NCBI GenBank assembly: GCA_004298295.1
Contig: SCUH01000175.1
Span: forward strand, 1 to 8,673
Source: Betaproteobacteria bacterium
GTDB lineage: Bacteria > Pseudomonadota > Gammaproteobacteria > Burkholderiales > SG8-39
Length of the DNA: 8,673 nucleotides
Direction of reading: 5' to 3'
Position numbers and translations under genes: made by a program. Shown piece by piece: positions 1 through 5,507 of this stretch. A model generated the notes under the pieces. That model was not told the DNA's origin, ran no database searches, and saw nothing but the letters and a program-made list of their open reading frames with translations. How positions within the stretch are numbered: position 1 is the stretch's first letter; each line of letters begins with the position of its first letter.

Positions 1-1072
1 CCCCGCGCCGGATCTGGTCGAGCTCCATCGACTCGAACAGCGCCTTGAAGTTGCCCTCGCCGAAGCCCTCGTCGCCCTTTCTCTGGATGATCTCGAAGAA
101 GATCGGGCCGATCACGGTCTGGGTGAAGATCTGCAGCAGCAGTCGCCCCGCGCCGTTGCCGTCGATCAGGATGCGGCGCCGGCGCAGTTCCTCCAGCGGC
201 TCGCCGTGGCCGGGCAGGCGCCGGTCCACGCCTTCGTAATAGGCCTCCGGCGTATCGAGCAGCACCACGCCCGCGGCGCGCAGCGCGTCGACCGTGGCGC
301 AGATGTCGCCCGTGTGCAGCGCGATGTGCTGGATGCCCTCGCCATGGTAGGCGTCGAGGTACTCCTGGATCTGCGAGCGCTCGTCGGCGGATTCGTTGAT
401 CGGAATGCGGATCCGGCCGCAGGGGCTGGTCATCGCCTTCGATTTCAGCCCGGTGAGCCGGCCCTCGATGTCGAAGTAGCGGATCTCGCGGAAGTTGAAC
501 AGCCGCTCGTAGAACTCGGCCCATTCCTTCATGCGACCGCGGTGCACGTTGTGCGTGAGGTGATCGATTGCGCCGAGCCCGGCGCCCGCCGGAGCCTGCG
601 CCTTCCCGGCCCAGAACGCCTCGTGACCTGGCAGCGGCCGGAAATCGACGTCGTAGATCGTGTGGCCGTAATCGTTTTCCGGGTAGCGGTCGACGAGATA
701 GATGAGCGAATCGCCGATGCCCTTGATCGCCGGGATGTTGAGCTCCATCGGCCCGGCGTGGCCTTCCACGCCCCAGGCGCCGGCTTCGAGCAGGCGCGCG
801 TAGGCGCGGCGCGCGTCGCGCACGCGAAACGCCATCGCGCAGACGCTCGGACCGTGGCGGCGCGCGAAATTCTGCGCGAAGGAGCGCGGCTCGGCGTTGA
901 TGATGAAGTTGACGTCGCCCTGCTTGTAGAGCGTCACATCCTTGTGACGGTGCCGGGCCACGGCACTGAAGCCCATCTGCACGAACAGCGCCCCCAGCGC
1001 CCGCGGCTCGGGCGCCGCGTATTCGACGAATTCGAACCCGTCCGTTCCGAGCGGGTTGTCCCACAAATCCAT
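1..1072 (-). CDS. hppD: 4-hydroxyphenylpyruvate dioxygenase, 3' end cut by window edge
   Basis: Converts 4-hydroxyphenylpyruvate to homogentisate with O2 and Fe(II), the second step of aerobic tyrosine degradation, in the cytoplasm. About 357 residues are visible, beginning MDLWDNPLGTDGFEFVEYAA. The family is usually near 355-360 residues and ends shortly after the DQIRRG seen at the edge, so only a few residues are missing. The 2-His-1-carboxylate iron triad is visible: H171 in IDHLTHNVHRGRM, H249 in IQHIALHTGDI and E327 in FFEIIQRKGDEGFGEGNFK. The two vicinal-oxygen-chelate halves occupy roughly residues 10-150 and 165-340. The ATG at 1072 lies 11 bases after the iorB stop with a weak GGAAA ribosome site, which implies co-transcription with iorAB. 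No frameshift or missing key residue is seen. The identification is firm because the iron-ligand motifs and overall length both fit this enzyme. Confidence 0.97.
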   Translation of the reverse strand, partial: MDLWDNPLGTDGFEFVEYAAPEPRALGALFVQMGFSAVARHRHKDVTLYKQGDVNFIINAEPRSFAQNFARRHGPSVCAMAFRVRDARRAYARLLEAGAWGVEGHAGPMELNIPAIKGIGDSLIYLVDRYPENDYGHTIYDVDFRPLPGHEAFWAGKAQAPAGAGLGAIDHLTHNVHRGRMKEWAEFYERLFNFREIRYFDIEGRLTGLKSKAMTSPCGRIRIPINESADERSQIQEYLDAYHGEGIQHIALHTGDICATVDALRAAGVVLLDTPEAYYEGVDRRLPGHGEPLEELRRRRILIDGNGAGRLLLQIFTQTVIGPIFFEIIQRKGDEGFGEGNFKALFESMELDQIRRG

Positions 1073-1083
1073 GCGGTTTCCGG

Positions 1084-1668
1084 CTAGTGCGCGAGGGCGC
1101 GCCCGGCGTCGAAGGCGCGGGCGTTGGATTGCGCAAGTCCGGCGTCCTTGCCGAAGCGCAGCAAGACCTCCTCGCGCAGCAGCCGGGCGGGGAAAGGCAG
1201 GCTGTCGGCCGCCGCTCCGAGCATGACGCTGTTGGCAAGCCGCACGTCGCCGATTTCGCCGGCGACGCCGCGCGCGTCCAGCTCGAGCACGTTGGCGCCG
1301 AGGGCGCGCATTTCCGCGGCCGGGTCCTGCGGATAGGCGTAATCGCCCGAGGAGACCACCGGCGGCACGGCGCGCCATTGATCGAGCAGCGCCTTGCCCT
1401 GCGGCGCGAGGTAATGGCACCAGCGCAGGCCCTCGGCGGCCTCGAACGCGATCAGCAGCTGCGCGTCGCCGGGCTTGACGTCGCTCGACTCGATTTTTTC
1501 GCCGATGCGCACCTGCGAACACACGACGCCGCCGCGCTGCGACATCCCGGTGACTTCGGTCTTGGTAGCCTGCAGCCCGGCGCCGATCGCGGCGCGCGCC
1601 AGCGCCTCGGCCGCGGTCATGACGCCCTGGCCGCCGACGCCGACGACCAGTATGTTGGCGGTCCTCAT
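1084..1668 (-). CDS. iorB: Indolepyruvate/arylpyruvate ferredoxin oxidoreductase, beta subunit
   Basis: Gamma-type (POR gamma-like) subunit of the arylpyruvate:ferredoxin oxidoreductase; it pairs with IorA to oxidatively decarboxylate indolepyruvate, phenylpyruvate or 4-hydroxyphenylpyruvate to the arylacetyl-CoA. The protein has 194 residues, close to the usual 190-210. Diagnostic segments are the N-terminal glycine loop ILVVGVGGQGVMTAAEALA (residues 6-24), the TEVTGMSQRGGVV segment (residues 37-49) and the SSDVKPGDAQLLIAFEAAE segment (residues 61-79). The ATG at 1668 is chosen because it overlaps the iorA stop as ATGA and the family homology begins there. The same frame happens to stay open upstream through iorA to 3555, but that stretch is arginine-rich shadow sequence with no family resemblance. 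No iron-sulfur motif is present, as expected for this subunit. Confidence 0.95.
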   Translation of the reverse strand: MRTANILVVGVGGQGVMTAAEALARAAIGAGLQATKTEVTGMSQRGGVVCSQVRIGEKIESSDVKPGDAQLLIAFEAAEGLRWCHYLAPQGKALLDQWRAVPPVVSSGDYAYPQDPAAEMRALGANVLELDARGVAGEIGDVRLANSVMLGAAADSLPFPARLLREEVLLRFGKDAGLAQSNARAFDAGRALAH

Positions 1669-3509
1669 TGCGGCACGATCGCGCCGCGGGCGCAGGCTTT
1701 GGCGCACAGGTCGCAGCCGGTGCACAGGGCGCGCTCGATGCGCGCCCAGGCGAGGTCGACCACCTTGCCGGTCGAACGCGTCTGCCGCTCGCGCCGTGTC
1801 GCGGTGATCGCGGGACAACCGACATCGAAGCAGCGCGCGCAGCCGTTGCATTCGTCGGCCACCACCTTGAGCGGGCGGCGGCGCACGAAATCCTCCGTCA
1901 GCACGCACGGCCGGTCGGTGATGATCACCGAGGGCTCGGGCGCCTTCATTTCCTCGCGCAGCACCTTGAAAAAAGTGGGCAGCTCGTAGGGATCGACCAC
2001 GCGCACGCGCTCGGGGCGCACGCCCAGCGCCGCCACCAGTTTCGCGAAATCGAGGCGCGGCGCGGGCGAGCCGTCCAGCTTGCGGCCATTGCCCGGGTTG
2101 TTCTGCCCGCCGGTCATCGCGGTCGAGCGGTTGTCGAGCAGCAGCACCGTGACGTTGCCGCCGTGATAGGTGATGTTGGCGAGCGCCGGCATGCCGGTGT
2201 GCAGGAACGTCGAGTCGCCGATCACCGCAATCACGGGCTTTGCGGATTTGTCGCCCGCGAAGGCCTTGGTCATGCCGTGCGCCACGCCCAGCGACGCCCC
2301 CATCGAGATGATCGAATCCATCGCGTGCCAGGGCGAACCGCAGCCGAGCGTGTAGCAGCCGATGTCGCCGCAGATGATGACGTCCTTCAACTGCCCCAGC
2401 CAGAAGTACACGCCCATGTACGGGCAGCCGGCGCACAGCGTGGGCGGCCGCGGGAACACCTTCGCCTGGCGTGGTTCGGTTGCAGCGGCCGGCGAGGCAC
2501 CGAGCAATCGCGCCACGGCGCGCTCCACCGCCGCGACGCTGATCTCGCCCTGCAGCGGCAGCACGTCCTTGCCGTGCACCGCGAGGCCCGCGGCGCGCAG
2601 TTCCTGCTCCACGATCGGTTCGATCTCTTCCACCACCAGAAGTTGCTCCACGCGTGCCGCGAGTTCCTTCGCGAGCGCGGCAGGGAGCGGGTGCGAGAAA
2701 CCGAGCTTGAGGAGCGGTGCGTCGGGGAACGCCTCGCGCACCACGTGGTACGCCGGGCCCGAGACGACGAAGCCGATGCGCCCGTCGCTGCCGGGCTCGA
2801 TCCGGTTCCAGGGCGATTGTGCCGTCTCCAGGGCGAGCGCCGTATCGCGCTCGGCGCGCAGCTCGAGGCGTTTCCCTACATGGTTCGGCGTGATGATCCA
2901 GCGCGCCACGTCCTTCTGGTAGCCGTGGCTTCGCGGATCCGGCGCCATGCGCTCGCCGGTCGACACGATGCGCTTGACGTGCGAGACACGTGTCGTGAGG
3001 CGCAGGATCACCGGTACCTGGAAGCGCTCGGAGATCTCGAAGGCTTCGCGTGTCATGGCGTAAGACTCGGCCGCGTCCGCGGGCTCCAGCACCGGCAGGT
3101 GCACGAAACGTCCCCAGAAGCGCGTGTCCTGCTCGTTCTGCGAGGAGGCGAAGCCGACGTCGTCCGATACCGCGATGACGAGACCGGCCTTGACGCCTAC
3201 GAGCCCCATCGTCATGAGCGAGTCGGCGGCCACATTCACGCCGACGTGCTTCATCGCGGTGATGGCGCGCCGTCCGGTCATCGAGGCGCCGAGCACCACC
3301 TCGAGCGCGACCTTTTCGTTCGTGGACCATTCGGCGTAGACGCCGGGCATCGCCGCGAGGGTCTCGACGATTTCCGTGGAAGGGGTTCCCGGATAGGCGG
3401 CGGCGATCTCGACGCCCGCCTCCCAGGCGCCGCGCGCGACGGCTTCGTTGCCCGACAGGAATTGTGTCGCGGCGCGCTCGGCCGCGGCTGGTTTCAGGAC
3501 TGCGCTCAT
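1665..3509 (-). CDS. iorA: Indolepyruvate/arylpyruvate ferredoxin oxidoreductase, alpha subunit (TPP and 2x[4Fe-4S])
   Basis: Catalytic subunit of a thiamine-diphosphate 2-oxo acid:ferredoxin oxidoreductase acting on arylpyruvates; electrons leave through its own ferredoxin domain. The protein has 614 residues from the chosen start. Domain order: POR-type pyrimidine-binding domain starting with GNEAVARGAWEAGVEIAAAY (about residues 20-40, followed by PGTPSTE); a CAGCPYMG motif at C359/C362; the TPP-pyrophosphate domain with GDIGCYTLG from G381 and GDST...LLLDN from G431 to N460; and a C-terminal bacterial-type ferredoxin domain with cysteines 554, 557, 560, 565 and 596, 599, 602, 606, enough for two [4Fe-4S] clusters. 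The ATG at 3509 has a strong GGAGGGAGGG ribosome site 8 bases upstream. An in-frame ATG at 3596 would add 29 residues but lies inside the putative operator and lacks family similarity. It is the first gene of iorA-iorB-hppD. The exact arylpyruvate preference cannot be read from sequence. Confidence 0.96.
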   Translation of the reverse strand: MSAVLKPAAAERAATQFLSGNEAVARGAWEAGVEIAAAYPGTPSTEIVETLAAMPGVYAEWSTNEKVALEVVLGASMTGRRAITAMKHVGVNVAADSLMTMGLVGVKAGLVIAVSDDVGFASSQNEQDTRFWGRFVHLPVLEPADAAESYAMTREAFEISERFQVPVILRLTTRVSHVKRIVSTGERMAPDPRSHGYQKDVARWIITPNHVGKRLELRAERDTALALETAQSPWNRIEPGSDGRIGFVVSGPAYHVVREAFPDAPLLKLGFSHPLPAALAKELAARVEQLLVVEEIEPIVEQELRAAGLAVHGKDVLPLQGEISVAAVERAVARLLGASPAAATEPRQAKVFPRPPTLCAGCPYMGVYFWLGQLKDVIICGDIGCYTLGCGSPWHAMDSIISMGASLGVAHGMTKAFAGDKSAKPVIAVIGDSTFLHTGMPALANITYHGGNVTVLLLDNRSTAMTGGQNNPGNGRKLDGSPAPRLDFAKLVAALGVRPERVRVVDPYELPTFFKVLREEMKAPEPSVIITDRPCVLTEDFVRRRPLKVVADECNGCARCFDVGCPAITATRRERQTRSTGKVVDLAWARIERALCTGCDLCAKACARGAIVPQ

Positions 3510-3517
3510 CGCTGGGA

Positions 3518-3527
3518 CCCTCCCTCC
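3518..3527 (-). promoter_or_regulatory. Strong ribosome binding site of iorA
   Basis: The minus strand reads GGAGGGAGGG followed by 8 bases and then ATG at 3509. It contains the GGAGG core at normal spacing, which decides the iorA start in favour of 3509 over the in-frame ATG at 3596, where no comparable site is seen. Confidence 0.8.
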
Positions 3528-3551
3528 GCGCGAGTGTATGCCGGGAAAGGC

Positions 3552-3564
3552 GCAATGAGCTTGC
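3552..3564. promoter_or_regulatory. Possible second regulator half-site pair GCAA-N5-TTGC
   Basis: GCAATGAGCTTGC contains the same GCAA and TTGC tetramers that form the arms of the neighbouring palindrome, in the opposite order. Its centre (3558) is about 30 bp, roughly three helical turns, from the palindrome centre. Lrp-family oligomers often contact several phased sites, so this could be an auxiliary site. With only four-base half-sites, chance is a real alternative. Confidence 0.2.
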
Positions 3565-3578
3565 TTGTTGAGCCTCGA

Positions 3579-3598
3579 TATTGCAAGATCTCGCAATA
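3579..3598. promoter_or_regulatory. Near-perfect 20-bp palindrome, putative Lrp-type operator
   Basis: The sequence is TATTGCAAGATCTCGCAATA, a dyad with 9 of 10 base pairs matching across a centre between 3588 and 3589 (arms TATTGCAAGA and, read in reverse complement, TATTGCGAGA). It lies in the 117-base divergent region between iorA and the Lrp/AsnC-family gene, in the only AT-rich patch nearby. Lrp-family proteins commonly bind imperfect dyads next to their own gene, so this is a good candidate site for joint control of iorAB-hppD and autoregulation. I could not assign a convincing -35/-10 pair on either strand. The palindrome is seen directly; the role is inferred. Confidence 0.55.
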
Positions 3599-3626
3599 AT
3601 ATGGCTGCTTAATCGGTTTTATAGGC

Positions 3627-4112
3627 ATGAACATGCAGAAGCCGGCCTTCGACCGCACCGATCGCCAGATCCTCGAGATCCTGCAGAACGACGCGCGCCT
3701 GACCAACCAGCAGCTCGCCGAGCGCGTCGCGCTCTCGCCATCGCCATGCCTGCGGCGGGTGCGCGCGCTGGAGGAGGCGGGCGTGATCCGCCAGTACGTT
3801 GCGCTGCTGGATCCGCCGAAGGTCGGCCTGGGGATGCTGGCCTACGTCACGGTGAAGCTGGAGAAGAAGGGCAAGATGCCGGTCGACCAGTTCATCCGCG
3901 CCGTGCAGGGCTGGCGCGAGGTGATCGCCTGCTACTCGATGACCGGCGACATGGACTACCTGATGCGCGTCCAGGTGGAGGACCTGGACCACTACTCGCG
4001 CTTCATCATGGAAAAGCTCCTCAAGCAGCCGGGCGTGATCGACATCAAGTCGAATTTCGTGCTCGACCGGGTGAAGGACACTACGGCGCTGCCGCTTGCG
4101 CATCTGCCCTGA
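3627..4112 (+). CDS. Lrp/AsnC-family transcriptional regulator
   Basis: DNA-binding regulator of the feast/famine family, 161 residues (family usually 150-165). An N-terminal winged helix-turn-helix spans about residues 8-60, with DRTDRQILEILQNDARLTNQ, then LAERVALS and the recognition region SPSPCLRRVRALEEAGVI. A C-terminal RAM ligand-binding/oligomerisation domain spans about residues 68-150 and includes the typical VIACYSMTGDMDYLMRVQV segment (G107-D108). It is transcribed divergently from iorA across 117 bases carrying a palindrome, so it is probably the local regulator of aromatic amino acid catabolism, perhaps sensing an aromatic amino acid or its 2-oxo acid. The ATG at 3627 is chosen as first in frame; an ATG at 3633 is an alternative, and neither has a strong ribosome site. 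The family is certain; the ligand and targets are inferred. Confidence 0.93.
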   Translation: MNMQKPAFDRTDRQILEILQNDARLTNQQLAERVALSPSPCLRRVRALEEAGVIRQYVALLDPPKVGLGMLAYVTVKLEKKGKMPVDQFIRAVQGWREVIACYSMTGDMDYLMRVQVEDLDHYSRFIMEKLLKQPGVIDIKSNFVLDRVKDTTALPLAHLP

Positions 4113-4130
4113 GCGTCGCGGCGAGGCGGG

Positions 4131-4148
4131 TGAGCGCGGGCGCGCTCA
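4131..4148 (+). terminator. GC-rich 8-bp hairpin after the Lrp/AsnC gene, possible terminator
   Basis: TGAGCGCGGGCGCGCTCA is a perfect 8-bp stem around two central G bases (or a 7-bp stem with a 4-base loop). It starts 19 bases after the regulator's stop. There is no T tract after it, so it is not a classical intrinsic terminator. It could weakly separate the regulator from the following two-gene unit, or be chance in GC-rich DNA. Confidence 0.3.
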
Positions 4149-4171
4149 TGCCGCGTGCGAAATCGTTCGGT

Positions 4172-4177
4172 TATCAT
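4172..4177 (+). promoter_or_regulatory. -10-like hexamer TATCAT just before the CMD-family gene
   Basis: TATCAT lies in a short AT-richer patch (TTATCATGCA) only 9 bases before the chosen ATG at 4187. The region 17 bases upstream shows no good -35 hexamer. If it is a real -10 element, the transcript would begin a few bases before the ATG, giving a nearly leaderless mRNA, which would fit the lack of a visible ribosome site. The evidence is weak. Confidence 0.22.
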
Positions 4178-4186
4178 GCACGCCCC

Positions 4187-4720
4187 ATGCAACGCATCCC
4201 GATGGCCGAGTTTTCGCCCGCGCTCCGGCAGCGGCTCGAGGCGCTCTGGGGCAAGCCCGTCAACCTGTATCGCGCCCTCGGCAACCAGCCCGCGCTGGTC
4301 GCGGCCTGGACCGAGTTCTTCGACTCGGTGCGCCACGAGAGCCGCACGCCGCGCGCCTTGCGCGAAATCATGATCCTGCGCACCGCGCAGCTCGCGCGCT
4401 CGGAGTACGAATGGGCGCACCACCTGAGGATGGCGCGCAAGGCGGGCGTGCGCGAGGCGCAGATCGCGGAGCTGGCGCGTTGGCGCGATTCGCAGCAGTT
4501 CGACCAGCGCGAGCGCGCGGCGCTGGCGCTCACCGAAGCGGTCACCGCGTGCGGGATGACGGATGAAGTGCATGCGCAAGTGAAGCGCCATTTCAGCGAT
4601 GGCGATTACGTCGAGCTGTGCCTGACGGCCGCGGCCTACGCGATGGTGTCGCGCATGCTCGATGCGCTCGGCGTGGAGCTGGATGCGCATGAACTCGATT
4701 ACGCGCCGAAGCTGCCGTGA
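4187..4720 (+). CDS. Carboxymuconolactone decarboxylase (CMD/AhpD-fold) family protein
   Basis: An all-helical AhpD-like protein of 177 residues. The family core is LREIMILRTAQLARSEYEWA (residues 58-77) continuing HHLRMARKAGVREAQIAEL, the segment shared by gamma-carboxymuconolactone decarboxylases and their many uncharacterised relatives. A second conserved stretch is RERAALALTEAVTACGMTDE (residues 108-127), followed by YVELCLTAAAYAMVSRMLDAL. The CxxC pair that gives AhpD its peroxidase chemistry is absent: the corresponding stretch reads SEYEWAHH, so thiol peroxidase activity is unlikely. The acidic and histidine residues E60, E75, H78 and H79 remain as possible catalytic groups. Start choice is uncertain: ATGs at 4148, 4187 and 4202 are in frame and none has a clear ribosome site. 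It overlaps the next gene by GTGA, implying translational coupling to a YhhQ-like transporter. Family confident, reaction unknown. Confidence 0.85.
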   Translation: MQRIPMAEFSPALRQRLEALWGKPVNLYRALGNQPALVAAWTEFFDSVRHESRTPRALREIMILRTAQLARSEYEWAHHLRMARKAGVREAQIAELARWRDSQQFDQRERAALALTEAVTACGMTDEVHAQVKRHFSDGDYVELCLTAAAYAMVSRMLDALGVELDAHELDYAPKLP

Positions 4721-5421
4721 CCCCGGCGCGCAGCTTCCGCTATTACGACCTGGTGATGGCGGCGTTCGTCACGGTGCTGATCTGCTCCAACCTGATCGGG
4801 CCGGCGAAGATCGCGCAGGTGGATTTCCCGGTGCTCGGCGCGCTCACGTTCGGCGCCGGCGTGCTGTTCTTCCCGATCTCCTACGTCTTCGGCGACATCC
4901 TCACGGAGGTCTACGGCTACTCGCGCGCGCGCAAGGTGATCTGGGCGGGATTCGCGGGCCTGGGGTTCGCTGCGTTCATGTCGGCCGTCGTGGTGGCGCT
5001 GCCGCCGGCGCCGTTCTGGCAGCACCAGGGGGCCTACGAGATCGCCTTCGGCTCCACCTGGCGCATCGTCGCCGCCTCGATGGTGGCCTACTTCTGCGGC
5101 GAGTTCGTGAATTCCTTCGTGCTGGCGAAGATGAAGATCCTGACCGCGGGCCGTTGGTTGTGGACGCGCACCATCGGTTCGACGGTTGCCGGCGAAGCCG
5201 TGGACTCGGCGCTCTTCTACCCGCTCGCGTTCTACGGCAGCGGCGTCATTCCCGACGACAAGCTGCCGCTCGTGATGCTGGCGCAGTTCTTTTTCAAGGT
5301 CGGCGTCGAAGTGCTCTTCACGCCGCTCACCTACAAGGTCGTGGCCAAGCTCAAGCACGCCGAGCACGAGGACTACTACGATCGCCGCACCGACTTCAAC
5401 CCCTTCAAACTCAAGACTTAA
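4717..5421 (+). CDS. yhhQ: YhhQ/VUT-family queuosine precursor transporter
   Basis: Inner-membrane protein of 234 residues in the DUF165/VUT family (E. coli YhhQ is about 220). Characterised members import the queuosine precursors preQ0/preQ1 for tRNA modification. Family hallmarks are visible: FPISYVFGDILTEVYGYSRA (residues 52-71), AYFCGEFVNSFVLAKMK (124-140) and RTIGSTVAGEAVDSALFYPL (151-170). About six hydrophobic segments are present, the first near residues 11-28 and the last near 185-207. The C-terminus is charged and cytoplasmic-looking. Translation most likely starts at a GTG (4717) overlapping the stop of the CMD-family gene as GTGA. An internal ATG at residue 14 lies inside the first membrane segment and is less likely. 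The last two bases of the TAA stop coincide with the left end of a mobile-repeat-like element. The transport role comes from the family; the exact substrate here is inferred. Confidence 0.92.
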   Translation: MTPARSFRYYDLVMAAFVTVLICSNLIGPAKIAQVDFPVLGALTFGAGVLFFPISYVFGDILTEVYGYSRARKVIWAGFAGLGFAAFMSAVVVALPPAPFWQHQGAYEIAFGSTWRIVAASMVAYFCGEFVNSFVLAKMKILTAGRWLWTRTIGSTVAGEAVDSALFYPLAFYGSGVIPDDKLPLVMLAQFFFKVGVEVLFTPLTYKVVAKLKHAEHEDYYDRRTDFNPFKLKT

Positions 5422-5489
5422 TTGGGGTCAGAGTCATGACTCTGACCCCTTACTCTGACCCCAATTGCGCGCTGACTCTGACCCCAATT
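5420..5489. repeat. 70-bp element with 17-bp perfect terminal inverted repeats (REP/MITE-like)
   Basis: The left end AATTGGGGTCAGAGTCA (5420-5436) is the exact reverse complement of the right end TGACTCTGACCCCAATT (5473-5489). The unit ACTCTGACCCC occurs three times in direct orientation (5439, 5452, 5475) and once inverted (5424-5434). It fills the gap between convergent yhhQ and the Pat-like gene and contains no reading frame. The terminal AATT is self-complementary, so it may be part of the inverted repeat or a 4-bp target duplication. From memory, GGGGTCAGAGT-type palindromes are widespread in proteobacterial intergenic regions and sometimes occur near RAYT-type (REP-associated tyrosine) transposases. 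That link is not provable from this window, which holds no transposase. Confidence 0.85.
5424..5449. terminator. 26-bp perfect palindrome, possible bidirectional terminator
   Basis: GGGGTCAGAGTCA is followed directly by its own reverse complement TGACTCTGACCCC. In RNA this would form a long stem with a minimal loop on either strand, three bases after the yhhQ stop and downstream of the Pat-like gene on the other strand. Neither side has a long T run (plus strand is followed by TTACT; minus strand by AATTAAG), so rho-independent termination would be imperfect. The second and third copies of the right arm can compete for pairing with the single left arm. Confidence 0.4.
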
Positions 5490-5507
5490 TCCCAATGTCA
5501 CCGATGG

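Noticed and set aside
206..1087. A 293-codon plus-strand frame opposite hppD.
   Set aside because: It is antisense to an enzyme with all iron ligands in place and has no recognisable domain of its own.
1084..3555. An 823-codon minus-strand frame that would fuse iorB to a long N-terminal extension.
   Set aside because: The upstream part reads through iorA in the wrong frame and is arginine-rich low-information sequence. The ATG at 1668 overlapping the iorA stop explains iorB fully.
3509..3596. A longer iorA start at 3596 adding 29 residues.
   Set aside because: The extension lies within the putative operator, lacks a ribosome site and does not resemble the family N-terminus; the 3509 ATG has a strong GGAGG site at good spacing.
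1668..3599. A 643-codon plus-strand open frame lying almost exactly opposite the longest iorA frame.
   Set aside because: It is the mirror of iorA codons in GC-rich DNA, rich in R, H and A, with no domain resemblance and no ribosome site. The minus frame carries clear TPP and ferredoxin motifs.
3561..3624. Sigma-70 promoters for the Lrp-family gene or iorA built from TTG-containing hexamers, TAATAT (3597-3602) or TTATAG (3619-3624).
   Set aside because: No pair of hexamers on either strand has acceptable spacing, and TTATAG lies too close to the start codon, so I do not call a promoter.
5424..5485. A possible CRISPR-like array, because the unit ACTCTGACCCC occurs three times in one direction.
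   Set aside because: The units are 11-15 bases with spacers of 2-12 bases and one inverted copy, which fits an inverted-repeat element and not a CRISPR array.
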